IMG/VR virus record: IMGVR_UViG_3300009168_000008
Location: 1 to 64,000 of that record
Source of the DNA: a virus
Strand: one strand, 5' to 3'
Length of the DNA: 64,000 nt
Shown here: positions 46,601 through 55,008 of the stretch, piece after piece
How positions within the stretch are numbered: position 1 is the first letter of the stretch
Layout: each line of letters starts with the position of its first letter
Program-made: the position numbers and the translations under genes
The notes under the pieces: generated by a model
What the model saw: only the letters and a program-made list of their open reading frames with translations
Database searches by the model: none
Told to the model about the DNA's origin: nothing

Positions 46601-48894
46601 TCGTTCCACCTGACCATCACGTTGTCGAGCTGGGCGATGAAGTGGTCGCCAGGACCCTTGCCCGAGCCGATGACGTCTCCGAGGGCGTCGCCGAAGTGGC
46701 CGACCATCTGGCTCCACAGCTTCAGGCTGTCGACGCCTTCCTGGAAGAACGAGGTCAGCTTGTCCGGGTTCTTGATGACCCAGTTCTTCAGCGCCTCCGC
46801 CCCGTCCTCCAACCAGCCGGTGAACTCCTCGGCGGCCGGGCCGGTGGTCTTGAGGAACGGCCCGAGCGTGCCGGCCAGGGCGACCACCGAGTCACCGGCG
46901 TTGTCGAGCGCAGGCTTCAACGCCAGCATCGTCCCGGACCAGTCGGTCTCCTCGGCGGCCTGGGCGACGCCCTTGAAGAAGCGGTTCATCGAACCGGCGG
47001 CGATGACCAGCGCCCCCTCGATGTCGGGCAGGGTCGTCTGGACGAAGGTGTTCAGCTCGGTGTCGAGCCCCTCGAACAGACCCGCCTGCACCTTCTCGCG
47101 GACCTCGGAGAAGCGGTCGCGCACCCCGGCGAAGGCGAGGGCGAACGACTGGGCGTGCGGCGAGAGATTGTCGAGGGCGTCGGCGACGTCGCCGGTCATC
47201 ACCCGCATCGGGCGGCCCATCTCCTTCGCGGTGGCGAACTCGGTGTTGATCGCCTTGAGCGCGGCAGGCACGCCCTGGCTACCGACGAGGACGGCCGCCA
47301 GCCCAGCCCCGGCCGCGGCACCGGTCCCGGCGATCGCGCCGAGCGCGCCGCCGATGGCGAAGAGGCCGGACGAGGCCACGGCGGTCGCCGCCGACGCCAC
47401 TCCTTCCAGGCCCTGGGCGATGCCCGGCCCCCAGGTAGCGATGGCCGCCACGGCGAGCTGGCCGCCGTCCTGGAGGGCGTTGGCGAAGCCCTTGCTGAAG
47501 CCGCCCCCGGCCGAGTTGCCGCTGTCGGCGAAGCCCTGCTCCCAGTCCGGCCCGGAGAACAGCCCCTGGAGCTTGATCTTGGCCAGCGCCCACTTGCCGA
47601 CCTTGATGTCGGGGACGATCTCGGCCTCGATCTGGCCCATCAGCTTGTTGATGATCGCCTTCTTGCGAAGGATCTCGATCGGGTCGACATCGATCTTGGT
47701 GTCGAGGCTGATCTGCAACTTGCTGAGCTTGGCCAGCAAGAGCAGCGCCTCGGTCTCGGCGCGCTTGGTCTTCAGCCCGACAGCGAGCTCGATGTTGTTG
47801 GTCTCCTGCTCGATCCGCCAGGCCTCGATCCCAGCGTTGGCGGCGGCGATCTGCGCTCCGACCTCGATGTTGACCGCGTCCGTCTCCTCCTTGATCCGCC
47901 ACGCTTCGAGCGCGGCGTTGATCTTGGAGACGTCGGTGCCCAGCCTGATGTTGAGGAGGCGGGCTTCCTCTGCCGCACGCCATGCGTCGATCCCGGCGTT
48001 GGCCCGGGCGATGTCGGCACCGATCGTGATGCTGACCGCATCCGTTTCCTCGGCCCGCCGCCATGCATCCATGGTGGCGTTGACCTTGGCGACGTCCGCG
48101 CCGATGGAGAGGCTGAGGCGATCCGCCTCCTGCTCGTCGCGCCACGTCTTGATGCGGCTGTTGATCGCCGCCATGTCGGCTTCGAGCTTCAACTCCAGCT
48201 TGAGGTCGTCGGCCTCCTGCTTCCTCCGCCACTTGGCGATGTTGGCGTTGGCCTTGGCGATCTGCACGCCGACCTCGATGTCGACGGCGTCGGTCTCTTC
48301 CTTCAACCGCCAGGCCGCCATGTTGGCATTGACCTTGCTGACATCGGCCCGGATGCCCAGGTTGATCTCGTCGAGCTCCTGCTGCTCGCGCATCGCGTTG
48401 ATCCGCTCGTTGGCGGCGGCGATGTCCGCGCCAAGGCGGATGTCGATGGCGTCGCGGTCGTGGTCCTGCTTCCACGCGGCGAGGCGCTCGTTGGCGGCGG
48501 TGACGTCGAGGCCGATGGCGAGGTTGAGCGCGTCGGCTTCTTCCTTCTCGCGCAGCTCCTTCAGCTGCGCCTCCAACTTGGTCAGCACACCGTCGAGGGG
48601 CACGTCGATGGAGGTGGCCTCGATCTGCTCCTTCAACTCCCGCGCCCGCGCCCGGGCCTCGCGGCCGTCGATGCCGAGCACGATGTCGTCGACGGCCTCG
48701 AGCTCCCGGTTGATCGCGGCGACCACGTCCGCCATCGCCGCCAGGGTCTTCTTCTGGTCGAACTTGGCGAGTTCCTTGCCGAGCTCCTTGGCTCCGGCCT
48801 TGCCCGCCGTCCGCGCGCCGGCGGTGACCTGTGCCTTCAGCTTGCCGGTATCGGCATCGACGGTTACCTCGATGCTGCCGACGTTGCGAGCCAC
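43603..48894 (-). CDS. Tape measure protein (1763 aa)
   Basis: Sets tail length and is ejected with DNA. The N-terminal quarter has many near-identical 28-residue units with the core ADIAxANAxIxAWRxxEE. A hydrophobic Ala/Gly-rich membrane-prone stretch (ATWGPGIAQGLEGVASAATA) lies near residues 485-545, and helices with TMP-type ends follow (DGQMVHVGERG-like GDQMVHVGERGLAEAIIPL). At about 1.5 angstrom per residue the tail would be about 260 nm. GTG start. Confidence 0.95.
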   Translation of the reverse strand: MARNVGSIEVTVDADTGKLKAQVTAGARTAGKAGAKELGKELAKFDQKKTLAAMADVVAAINRELEAVDDIVLGIDGREARARARELKEQIEATSIDVPLDGVLTKLEAQLKELREKEEADALNLAIGLDVTAANERLAAWKQDHDRDAIDIRLGADIAAANERINAMREQQELDEINLGIRADVSKVNANMAAWRLKEETDAVDIEVGVQIAKANANIAKWRRKQEADDLKLELKLEADMAAINSRIKTWRDEQEADRLSLSIGADVAKVNATMDAWRRAEETDAVSITIGADIARANAGIDAWRAAEEARLLNIRLGTDVSKINAALEAWRIKEETDAVNIEVGAQIAAANAGIEAWRIEQETNNIELAVGLKTKRAETEALLLLAKLSKLQISLDTKIDVDPIEILRKKAIINKLMGQIEAEIVPDIKVGKWALAKIKLQGLFSGPDWEQGFADSGNSAGGGFSKGFANALQDGGQLAVAAIATWGPGIAQGLEGVASAATAVASSGLFAIGGALGAIAGTGAAAGAGLAAVLVGSQGVPAALKAINTEFATAKEMGRPMRVMTGDVADALDNLSPHAQSFALAFAGVRDRFSEVREKVQAGLFEGLDTELNTFVQTTLPDIEGALVIAAGSMNRFFKGVAQAAEETDWSGTMLALKPALDNAGDSVVALAGTLGPFLKTTGPAAEEFTGWLEDGAEALKNWVIKNPDKLTSFFQEGVDSLKLWSQMVGHFGDALGDVIGSGKGPGDHFIAQLDNVMVRWNEFLESGKGKDSLTEFFEKGQQAIIDLDPIVQSLKEAWEILTGDKGNDFGTMTQQIADALPGIAQFLGALSDLNIGQGISNTVQVLGFLSEQFQHLPAPMKEFAGQVIVVTKLMGPLNDAMKSIGIGTGWIAGLNIALSAGLFLWEHFSGDTDQGQKNIDALVSSLEAGLTTFQSADHVVGDLAASTAVWNDALANTGDQSTELREAMKPLNQTMDDARSIVEAFQGDSSDAADKMEELRGSTDLAGDGFHNLGSQLANLNTAGKSLDETQDRLWATFGDAATAAGISREEFDATTESMWNLQETAGKIDMTAVATQAIDHARTLNDASLANLELARTNLGLVPTLDQIIDTGVGAVALFDEYMDITDGVIDSTDAAADATNKYSDGMFGLTAESSNAELAAEELAAARKEERDAAMDAWEAEQRLTEELRRAAGIAIRNDFGIPSDVTESFADLGDKVRDAADAGSDFQDVYDTLFGVQQNWPEANAAAEETLDKMIDLMDGVTGKADENSETMEGWSERVVDASNNVVDANDHIATGFNLANEAGRALQDVAFEMADQIIGVGKAGIEGGLGVTEITNNMQSMRDQMQDNLVGFGLSEEAASDYIDTLLGTPESMETIVRNPGLLDAMLNVEDLTVLYDDAGNPVITEFEQLGLNPALVTSQEFIDLINEVNGTHIEPQVVTTEIVAASEKFRAAKMDADELDGVEARPYVFIDGITPAEEHGAAIHAQMQVLDEDEANPYVSTEGVAPAAAAVQQTSTDLDNLDDKKVKPGVEVQGVADAKTKVEGVSGDVDTLGKKVADPIVQISTYVTVIQALGVVGQQLDAINDKVVDPTINVTDYDGVKTKLDTLQREMLGLSGMVASPKVKLDGYALVMQQIDNVQANLMATRDRTVTITTNAVTRNSTVDAMAGRIVSGDQMVHVGERGLAEAIIPLQLPLNRVSPEVREMAALLRGEHPARTEGNVSRMPRPINQYFTLTSADPEAVAVQTLNRAAAMVG

Positions 48895-48905
48895 GGCGAG
48901 GAATG

Positions 48906-49169
48906 CTAGACGGCGACCTCTTCGTGGTCGGCGACTACCGGCGGTGGCTTCACGCCGAACGCCGCGGCGAAGGCCATGAACGAGTCGCCCTCGGCCTCCT
49001 GCTCGGCCCTGCTCGGCTTGGTCGCGCCGCCGCCGAGCGGGCGCTCCAGCTCAGCGAGGAACCGCTCCGGGTCCTTCACCCGCTCCATGACCCAGGACTG
49101 GATGGCGTTGCAGAAGCGGTCGATGCTCAGTTCGAGGTAGTTGCCGGCACCGTGACGGATCGCTTCCCC
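48906..49169 (-). CDS. Tail assembly chaperone, frameshift extension
   Basis: This is the -1 frame continuation after the chaperone gene: YWAQIDGEAIRHGAGNYLEL ... MAFAAAFGVKPPPV. It has no start codon of its own in a sensible place, runs up to the tape measure, and is typical of the T part of gpG-gpGT. Candidate slip sites in the overlap are GGGGAAG (49163-49169) and CCCTATC upstream; neither is a classic heptamer. The upstream limit given is approximate. Confidence 0.7.
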   Translation of the reverse strand, partial: GEAIRHGAGNYLELSIDRFCNAIQSWVMERVKDPERFLAELERPLGGGATKPSRAEQEAEGDSFMAFAAAFGVKPPPVVADHEEVAV

Positions 49170-49525
49170 GTCGATTTGCGCCCAGTACCGTTCACCGTAG
49201 GCGACGAGACGGAGGACGGCTTGATAGGGCGGCCGGACCACTCTCCGATCAGGTCGTTGCTGATCTCGCTCAGCACGTCGATGTCCATGCCGTCGCGCAG
49301 GCGAGTCTCGATCTTCCGCCAGGAGGCGTCGTCGAGCACGTCGGCGAAGAACTCCAACAGGGCGTCGATCGAGCGCAACCCGCCCTTGGCCCCACCGCGG
49401 AAGAACAGCGACAGCTGGCCGGTGGTCGGGCACGTCGCCGTCATCTCGTCGTCGCCGAGCTTGAACTTGATCTTGTGGTCGTTGTTGAACACCGCCCGCC
49501 CGGTGGCGACTTCGTACTCTTTCAT
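49127..49525 (-). CDS. Tail assembly chaperone (gpG-like)
   Basis: A 132-residue protein. MKEYEVATGRAVFNNDHKIK and a helical middle (DALLEFFADVLDDASWRKIE) fit siphophage tail chaperones, which coat the tape measure during tail assembly. A -1 frameshift near its end would fuse it to the extension at 48906. The Ser/Thr-rich final 30 residues read like out-of-frame coding, which supports the frameshift. Confidence 0.8.
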   Translation of the reverse strand: MKEYEVATGRAVFNNDHKIKFKLGDDEMTATCPTTGQLSLFFRGGAKGGLRSIDALLEFFADVLDDASWRKIETRLRDGMDIDVLSEISNDLIGEWSGRPIKPSSVSSPTVNGTGRKSTGKRSVTVPATTSN

Positions 49526-49579
49526 GCTTCCCCTTCGGTCGATCCAGCATCGCGCAGCCGGATCGGGCGAGGTTAGCTA

Positions 49580-50011
49580 TCAGCCCAATCCCTGGGAGCC
49601 CATCACCGCAAGGAGCGCGTCGCGGAGGATGTGCTTGCCCTGACGACCACGGGTGCTGGGGACCGTGCGGCTCTCGCCCCGCCATCCGGTCCACGAGAAC
49701 CGCTGCTGCTTGAAGCTCGGCTTGCGCCCTTCCTCGACGTACTCGGCGTGGGGCGCGCCGTTGTAGATCGTCGCCCTCACGCGATGGCCGTTGGAGCCGA
49801 CCCTGTCCCAGCCCCACGACCTCTTGAACTGCCCGACTTCGCCACCGCGGTGATGGGCGTTCATCGGGTCGTTGACCGGGCTGGTGACGATCGCCTTGGT
49901 GGTCACCCGGTCGCCGATGTCGTCGCGCCAGTTCGACACCGCTCCGCCGGGCGTGTTCAGCGCCGAGATGATCGCCCGGTCGGAGATGTGGACCTCGACG
50001 TCGGCGGCCAT
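49580..50011 (-). CDS. HK97 gp10-like head-tail/tail completion protein
   Basis: A 143-residue protein. SPVNDPMNAHHRGGEVGQFK, then ATIYNGAPHAEYVEEG, match the HK97 gp10 family of tail-completion proteins that cap the tail tube. Order before the major tail chaperones is usual. TGATG overlap with the upstream gene. Confidence 0.75.
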   Translation of the reverse strand: MAADVEVHISDRAIISALNTPGGAVSNWRDDIGDRVTTKAIVTSPVNDPMNAHHRGGEVGQFKRSWGWDRVGSNGHRVRATIYNGAPHAEYVEEGRKPSFKQQRFSWTGWRGESRTVPSTRGRQGKHILRDALLAVMGSQGLG

Positions 50012-50520
50012 CAGTCGATCGCCAGGTAGGCCGTCCAGAAGCCACCGACACAGCCACCATCGGGGCCGACCGGCTGGTACCGCTCCGCCGCCACCTCGAG
50101 CTCGCAGCACCTGATGCCGTCGAGCAACGCCTGGGCATCCAACACCTGGGCCAGGACGATCTCGGCCATCGCCACCGGTTCGATGATGTGGCCGTCGCTC
50201 GGCTGTGGCACGCAGCGCAATGCCCCGACCTCGATGGAGTAGGCGATCGGCTTGGCGCAGTGGAAGTCCACCGTCGGCACCGGGAACACCTCGTAGGGGA
50301 ACACGCCGGTCAGGCGCACGTAGCCCATGCCGCAGGTGCCTGATCCGCACTCGCCGCAGTATTCCCACGACACCGCCGCGCCGGGGTACAGCCCACACCA
50401 ACACGTCGGCCCCGCCCCGTTGACGGCGAGTTGGTTGCAGACGCAGTCGGCAAGGTCGATGAGGGCCGCGGCGATGCGCGGCGGCGCGATGGCGATCGGG
50501 TGGGTCGGGTGATCGTTCAT
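50011..50520 (-). CDS. Head-tail connector-region protein, Cys-rich
   Basis: A 169-residue protein with [23 protein letters not shown] and RCCELE: a Cys-rich core. Location between connectors suggests a head-tail joining role. ATGA overlap with the collagen-like gene upstream. Confidence 0.65.
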   Translation of the reverse strand: MNDHPTHPIAIAPPRIAAALIDLADCVCNQLAVNGAGPTCWCGLYPGAAVSWEYCGECGSGTCGMGYVRLTGVFPYEVFPVPTVDFHCAKPIAYSIEVGALRCVPQPSDGHIIEPVAMAEIVLAQVLDAQALLDGIRCCELEVAAERYQPVGPDGGCVGGFWTAYLAID

Positions 50521-51998
50521 GGCTGATACCACAGCTCGAACGTAGCCAGTGGGTCGAGGGCGTACGGGTCTACGTCGCCGACGAACACCTCCTCGATGCT
50601 CGGCCCGGTCGGCCCGATGACGCCCGTTGGGCCGGTCGGTCCGGTGTCCCCGGCGATGCCTTGCGCGCCCGCCGGTCCCGTGGCCCCGGTCGGCCCGGTT
50701 ACACCTGTGACACCTGCGGGGCCGGTCGGCCCGGGGACCGTGGAGTCGAGCCCCGGTGGACCCGTCGGGCCGGCAGCTCCGACGGGTCCGGTCGCCCCGG
50801 GAGGACCGGGGACGATTGAGGCGGGTCCTGCTGGTCCGGTCGCGCCCGCCGGTCCGGTCGGTCCGACTGCTCCTTGCGCGCCGCTCGCTCCTGACGCGCC
50901 CGCTGGCCCGGTCGCGCCGCGCGGCCCCATCGGGCCGGTGGGGCCTGCCGGGCCCGTGCTCCCGGTCGGGCCTGTCCCGCCGACGATGTTCATGCGCAGC
51001 GTCCACGTCGCGTCGTCGGTCTTCTCGTAGACCTTGCCCGTCGAGGTGTCGAGGTACCAGTCGCCGGTCGTGCCGGTGGTGCCGCTCGGGTCGCCGATGT
51101 CGCTGTGCCACTGCTCGGCCTGTCCGGTCGGGCCGGTGGCCCCGGTCGCCCCCGGTGGACCGGTGGGGCCGACGAGGGTGGATGCGGCCCCCGTCGGCCC
51201 CGGTGGTCCGGTGGTCCCCTGCGGCCCGGTCGGTCCTGGTGGCCCGGGGACGGTCGATGGCGCGCCGGTCGGCCCCGGCGCGCCGGTCGGCCCGCGGGCT
51301 CCCGTGGGTCCGGTGGCTCCGATGGGACCGGCCACTCCCGCCGGTCCGCGCAAGCCCTGGACGCCCTGCGGTCCTTGTGGCCCGGTCGGGCCGGGGACGG
51401 TGCTCGCCGCGCCGCTCGGCCCGGTGTCGCCGACCGCGCCGCGCTGTCCCGTCGGTCCCGTCGGACCTGGCACGGTGGAGGCGGGTCCAGCCGGTCCGAA
51501 CCCCCCGGTCGGGCCGGCTGGCCCCGTGTCGCCAACAAGTCCCTGCGGGCCGGTCGGCCCCGTGACGCCGCGCGGGCCCGTGCTCCCGGTCGGGCCGGGG
51601 ACCGTGGACACCGCGCCCGTCGGTCCCGTCGGGCCGCGCAGCCCTTGCGCGCCCGTCGGCCCTGGAGCGCCAGTGGGGCCGGTGGGGCCGGGTACGGTCG
51701 ATGCTGGTCCGACCGGCCCGGTGGGTCCCGCAGGTCCGGTCGGGCCGGTCGGTCCGGTCGGGCCACCGATGGACGTGATCACGCCGAGGTCGGGGGGCAG
51801 CGTGACCATCGCCGTCGAGCCGTCAGCGCGCGACACGCCGACGCTGGCCCCCGCGCGGGGGCCGACGAGGACACCGTGCTGTGGCGCGGTGGCGGCGACC
51901 GCCCGCGCCGTGGCCGCCCGGGCGACGACGACCTTGCCGTCGGGTGCGTTGACCACCCGGACCCCGCGCCCCGGTGGACGGGGGACGGTGACGGTCAT
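50517..51998 (-). CDS. Collagen-like head/neck fibre protein
   Basis: A 493-residue protein. An N-terminal globular domain (about 75 residues, [20 protein letters not shown]) is followed by long Gly-X-Y runs of GPTGPTG type, one short insert ([20 protein letters not shown]) and the C-terminal [12 protein letters not shown]. It lies among head-tail connectors rather than tail fibres, so it may form whiskers on the neck or capsid. It carries dispersed palindrome copy 4. Confidence 0.8.
   Translation of the reverse strand: MTVTVPRPPGRGVRVVNAPDGKVVVARAATARAVAATAPQHGVLVGPRAGASVGVSRADGSTAMVTLPPDLGVITSIGGPTGPTGPTGPAGPTGPVGPASTVPGPTGPTGAPGPTGAQGLRGPTGPTGAVSTVPGPTGSTGPRGVTGPTGPQGLVGDTGPAGPTGGFGPAGPASTVPGPTGPTGQRGAVGDTGPSGAASTVPGPTGPQGPQGVQGLRGPAGVAGPIGATGPTGARGPTGAPGPTGAPSTVPGPPGPTGPQGTTGPPGPTGAASTLVGPTGPPGATGATGPTGQAEQWHSDIGDPSGTTGTTGDWYLDTSTGKVYEKTDDATWTLRMNIVGGTGPTGSTGPAGPTGPMGPRGATGPAGASGASGAQGAVGPTGPAGATGPAGPASIVPGPPGATGPVGAAGPTGPPGLDSTVPGPTGPAGVTGVTGPTGATGPAGAQGIAGDTGPTGPTGVIGPTGPSIEEVFVGDVDPYALDPLATFELWYQP
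51846..51863. repeat. Dispersed GC palindrome, copy 4 (coding)
   Basis: GGCCCCCGCGCGGGGGCC, read as GPRAGA in the collagen-like protein, as also in copy 3. Confidence 0.7.
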
Positions 51999-52414
51999 GG
52001 CCGGGAGACGTCCCCCTCGACGGTGATCGTGCCGCGGATCAGCGTGGTCACCTCGCCGTCGAGCGTCATCTCGACGTCGTAGACGTAGGAGGGCTCGACG
52101 AGCGATGCCGATGTGGCGGCGTCGAGGACGACCTCGATGATGTGCGTCTGACCGGCGAGCGGCTCGATGGTGAACTCCGCCGCCGCCGCGACATCAGCGT
52201 CGGTGAGGCGTATCTGTGCCGACCAGGTCGCCGCCGAGATGTCGACCGGGGTGGTCCCGTCCGCCTCGGTCACAGCCACCTGGAAGCGGCCGGTGTCGCC
52301 GCGGTAGACCCACAGGTCGGTCACCAGCGGCTCGCTCAGGGGCAGCGGCGCGCCCGAGCAGGAGCCGGGGGACGAGGCGATCCCGAGGGCGGCGAGGGAC
52401 AGAGTGACGGTCAT
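51995..52414 (-). CDS. Beta-sandwich connector-region protein (BppU-like)
   Basis: A 139-residue protein. [20 protein letters not shown] and [13 protein letters not shown] resemble the N-terminal Ig-like domain of phage baseplate upper proteins. ATGA overlap with the collagen-like gene suggests it may anchor that fibre. Confidence 0.65.
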   Translation of the reverse strand: MTVTLSLAALGIASSPGSCSGAPLPLSEPLVTDLWVYRGDTGRFQVAVTEADGTTPVDISAATWSAQIRLTDADVAAAAEFTIEPLAGQTHIIEVVLDAATSASLVEPSYVYDVEMTLDGEVTTLIRGTITVEGDVSRP

Positions 52415-53175
52415 GGGGTCACCGCGATCTGGGGGGTGAGGTAGCGGTGCTTGGCCCACGGCACGTCGGGGCTCCACACCATCGGCGGCAGCTTCAAGCC
52501 GTTGGGGTTGACCGAGACGAGGTAGGCGTCGACCTCGCGGATGCCGGTCATCCCGCCGGGGAAGGCGGAGGCCTCCATCGTGAACGACACGCCCTGGCGG
52601 ACGAGCGACGTGACCGAGCTCGGCAGTCGGCACTTGCTGCCGCTGCACGCCTTGGAGAACTCGCAGGCGAGCACCCCGGCCGCCCACAGCGCGCCCTCGT
52701 CGGGGACGATGCCGGGGATGTAGGTCATCGTCAGGTCGACGCAGGCGGGCCAGCACTCGCCGTCGGTGCGGGCGATGCGGTGCCCGTTGATCACCTGGAA
52801 GGTCTCCAGCGGCATCGCGCAGCCGCCGACACTGACCTGGAGGATCGCCGCCACCGGCCCGGGCATGACGATGTCGCAGAGCCGCTCGCAGTTGCACTCC
52901 TTGCCGGCGCACGTGCAGTTGTGCCAGTTGCCGTCGCGGATGTACGGCGTCATCCACGGCCCCGTCGACCACACCTGGCCCCAGCGCTCGGTGCACGGGT
53001 TGCACGGCTGGGCCAGGCACGGCTTGACGACCACCGGGCAGTTGCCGACCTGCCCGCCGCTCAGCGCCCGCAGCGTCGACCAGGCGAGGGAGTCGGCCCG
53101 CTCCTGGAGCTCAGGAGCGAGGCCGTCCCATTCGTCGCAGCAGGCGCGGTCGGGGTCGAACGGGACACAGCCCAC
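52411..53175 (-). CDS. Head-tail adaptor-like Cys-rich protein
   Basis: A 254-residue protein. The start CDEWDGLAPELQERADSLAW, with a later WRTLRALSG-like LAWSTLRALSGGQVGNCPV, is typical of actinophage head-to-tail adaptors; many Cys follow (CTCAGKECNCERLC). Position after capsid genes fits. GTG start. Confidence 0.65.
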   Translation of the reverse strand: MGCVPFDPDRACCDEWDGLAPELQERADSLAWSTLRALSGGQVGNCPVVVKPCLAQPCNPCTERWGQVWSTGPWMTPYIRDGNWHNCTCAGKECNCERLCDIVMPGPVAAILQVSVGGCAMPLETFQVINGHRIARTDGECWPACVDLTMTYIPGIVPDEGALWAAGVLACEFSKACSGSKCRLPSSVTSLVRQGVSFTMEASAFPGGMTGIREVDAYLVSVNPNGLKLPPMVWSPDVPWAKHRYLTPQIAVTP

Positions 53176-53204
53176 GGTCTACCCCTTTCGCGTCGTGATG
53201 ATCT

Positions 53205-54164
53205 CTACTTGCCCGCCGTGGCGGCCTTGGCCGATGCGGCCTGCGTGGCGAGGGCTGCCATTCCGGCGACCCATGCCGTGCCGTCCCAGTGCATCTGCCC
53301 GGCGGCTCCGGGCGTGGTGCCCTGAACGTACTGCCCGGTGGTCCAGGCCGTGTTCGGGTTGGCGACGACTCCGGTGCTCGTGGCTCCGGCGGCGTCAGCG
53401 GGATGGACCGATCCGGCGGGCGTCCACACACCAGGCGTGCCAGCGGTGGCCCCGGTGGCGTTGGGAGCGCCGACGGGCGGGACGAGCTCTTCGCAGCCGT
53501 CGGTGGCGTCGGGCGGAGGCACCGTGGTGAACACGGCGTAGAGGTGGTCGTCGCCGTCGAGCGGGTCGGGCAGCGGACCCGCTGCTCCGGTGTCGTCGCC
53601 GATGACGTCGTAGGGGCCAGTGCCCCAGCCGTTGCCGTCCTTCGTCGAGGCCCCGGTGACGGTGAAGGTGATCGCCGCGTTCTCGATCGTGAAGTCGCCG
53701 ATCACGCCGCCCTGGAGGCAGGGCAGGAGCAGGTAGCCGAAGGCCCCCACGTCGCCCGAGCAGGCCACGCCGGGCACGCCCATCCAGACCTCGAGAGCGA
53801 AGCCGGCGTCACAGACGCTGACCGAGCTGTTCATGCGGAAGCCGATCACGTCGCCCGCTCCGTTGAGCACCACCGGCTGTCCGGTGACGATCGAGAACAG
53901 ACACGGCGACACCTCGCAGAAGGTGATCTCGACGCCGTAGCCGAGGAACTCCGAGCACCCTGGGTCGCGCACGCACGTCTTGCCGTTGGCGTTGACGACG
54001 GTGATCTCCTCGGCGTCGTTCATGTTCGCCGTGAGGGCGATCGAGACGAAGCCGTCGGTGACGACCATGTTGTCCGGACCGTACGCCGGAGCGCAGCAGC
54101 CGTCGACGCGGGTCACGCGCATGATCCGGCCACGGACCAGGGGGAAGCTCTTTGGGTTGGCCAT
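53205..54164 (-). CDS. Putative major tail or head-decoration structural protein
   Basis: A 319-residue protein. The N-terminal 200 residues are beta-rich with Cys pairs (RVDGCCAPAYGPDNMVVTDG). The C-terminus is Ala/Gly/Thr-rich with Ig/fibre-like character (GQYVQGTTPGAAGQMHWDG). Between capsid and connectors with no paralogue elsewhere, it could be the tail tube protein or a capsid decoration. AGGAGCTAG-type ribosome site upstream of ATG 54164. Confidence 0.6.
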   Translation of the reverse strand: MANPKSFPLVRGRIMRVTRVDGCCAPAYGPDNMVVTDGFVSIALTANMNDAEEITVVNANGKTCVRDPGCSEFLGYGVEITFCEVSPCLFSIVTGQPVVLNGAGDVIGFRMNSSVSVCDAGFALEVWMGVPGVACSGDVGAFGYLLLPCLQGGVIGDFTIENAAITFTVTGASTKDGNGWGTGPYDVIGDDTGAAGPLPDPLDGDDHLYAVFTTVPPPDATDGCEELVPPVGAPNATGATAGTPGVWTPAGSVHPADAAGATSTGVVANPNTAWTTGQYVQGTTPGAAGQMHWDGTAWVAGMAALATQAASAKAATAGK

Positions 54165-54183
54165 GACTAGCTCCTCTTCGGGA

Positions 54184-54972
54184 TCATGAGCAGGACACTT
54201 CGACCTTCGCCACGAGGCAGTCGAACACGGGGACGTAGACACGCTCGGCGAGGGCACGCATCGGGGCGAAGGTGCCGTCGTCGAACACTTGCTGGGGCAC
54301 GGAGATGTTCTTCTCGGGGCCGCGGAACAGGGTGACCGAGCCGGTGACGTACATCGTCCCGGTGGTGATCGTGACCGGGACCGGGACCGCCGTGGTCAGC
54401 GGGGCGACCTTGCTCCCGGCGCAGGTGGACAACGTGCCGTCGAGGTTGGCGTGGAGTGCCCCGTTGGAGCACCCGCACTGGATGAACAGCCGCGGGATCA
54501 TCAACGTCGGCTGGCCGCCGTACCACGTGGCGGCGAAGGCCTCGGCCGCGCCGATCGCCTGTGGGATGGGGAAGGGCCCGCCGAGGTCGATCACGTCGAC
54601 CGAGTCGGAGAGGAAGGCGTCGACGTACTGGTCGATGCCGCGCGGCTCGCCGTGGCCGAGCCGGGCGGTCGCCCGGCGCGCTCCCTCGTCCAGCCGTTGC
54701 AGGTCGCAGCTGACCCCGGCGTAGAGCACGAACGGGTCGCCGACGACGTGCTCCTGGGTGTCCTCGAACACCTTGAGGATCGCCGGGTCGATCGTGCACC
54801 ACTGCGACCAGATTTCCGCTGACGAGCAGGCGTCGGTCAGCGCTTCGACCCCGAGCAGGCGATGGTCGCCATCGGCGACGTCGACGACGTTGGCGACGGA
54901 GAGCACCCCGCCCCCGAGGGGGACGGGCGCGGGGAGCTCGACCCACGTACGGGCTCCGGTCATCATCGGCAT
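54184..54972 (-). CDS. Structural protein next to capsid
   Basis: A 262-residue protein. A helical middle (CDLQRLDEGARRATARLGHG) and a beta-rich C-terminus (VTGSVTLFRGPEKNISVPQQ) resemble secondary capsid or head-completion proteins of actinophages. GAGGAGGTGAG precedes its ATG. Exact role unknown. Confidence 0.6.
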   Translation of the reverse strand: MPMMTGARTWVELPAPVPLGGGVLSVANVVDVADGDHRLLGVEALTDACSSAEIWSQWCTIDPAILKVFEDTQEHVVGDPFVLYAGVSCDLQRLDEGARRATARLGHGEPRGIDQYVDAFLSDSVDVIDLGGPFPIPQAIGAAEAFAATWYGGQPTLMIPRLFIQCGCSNGALHANLDGTLSTCAGSKVAPLTTAVPVPVTITTGTMYVTGSVTLFRGPEKNISVPQQVFDDGTFAPMRALAERVYVPVFDCLVAKVEVSCS

Positions 54973-55008
54973 CGACTCACCTCCTCGGGGTCACTCGTAC
55001 GGATCGGA

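Noticed and set aside
45838-48909. 1023-codon plus-strand open frame opposite the tape measure gene
   Set aside because: Long antisense frames mirror the repetitive, GC-rich tape measure; composition is Val/Asp/Leu-rich with no domain or ribosome site.
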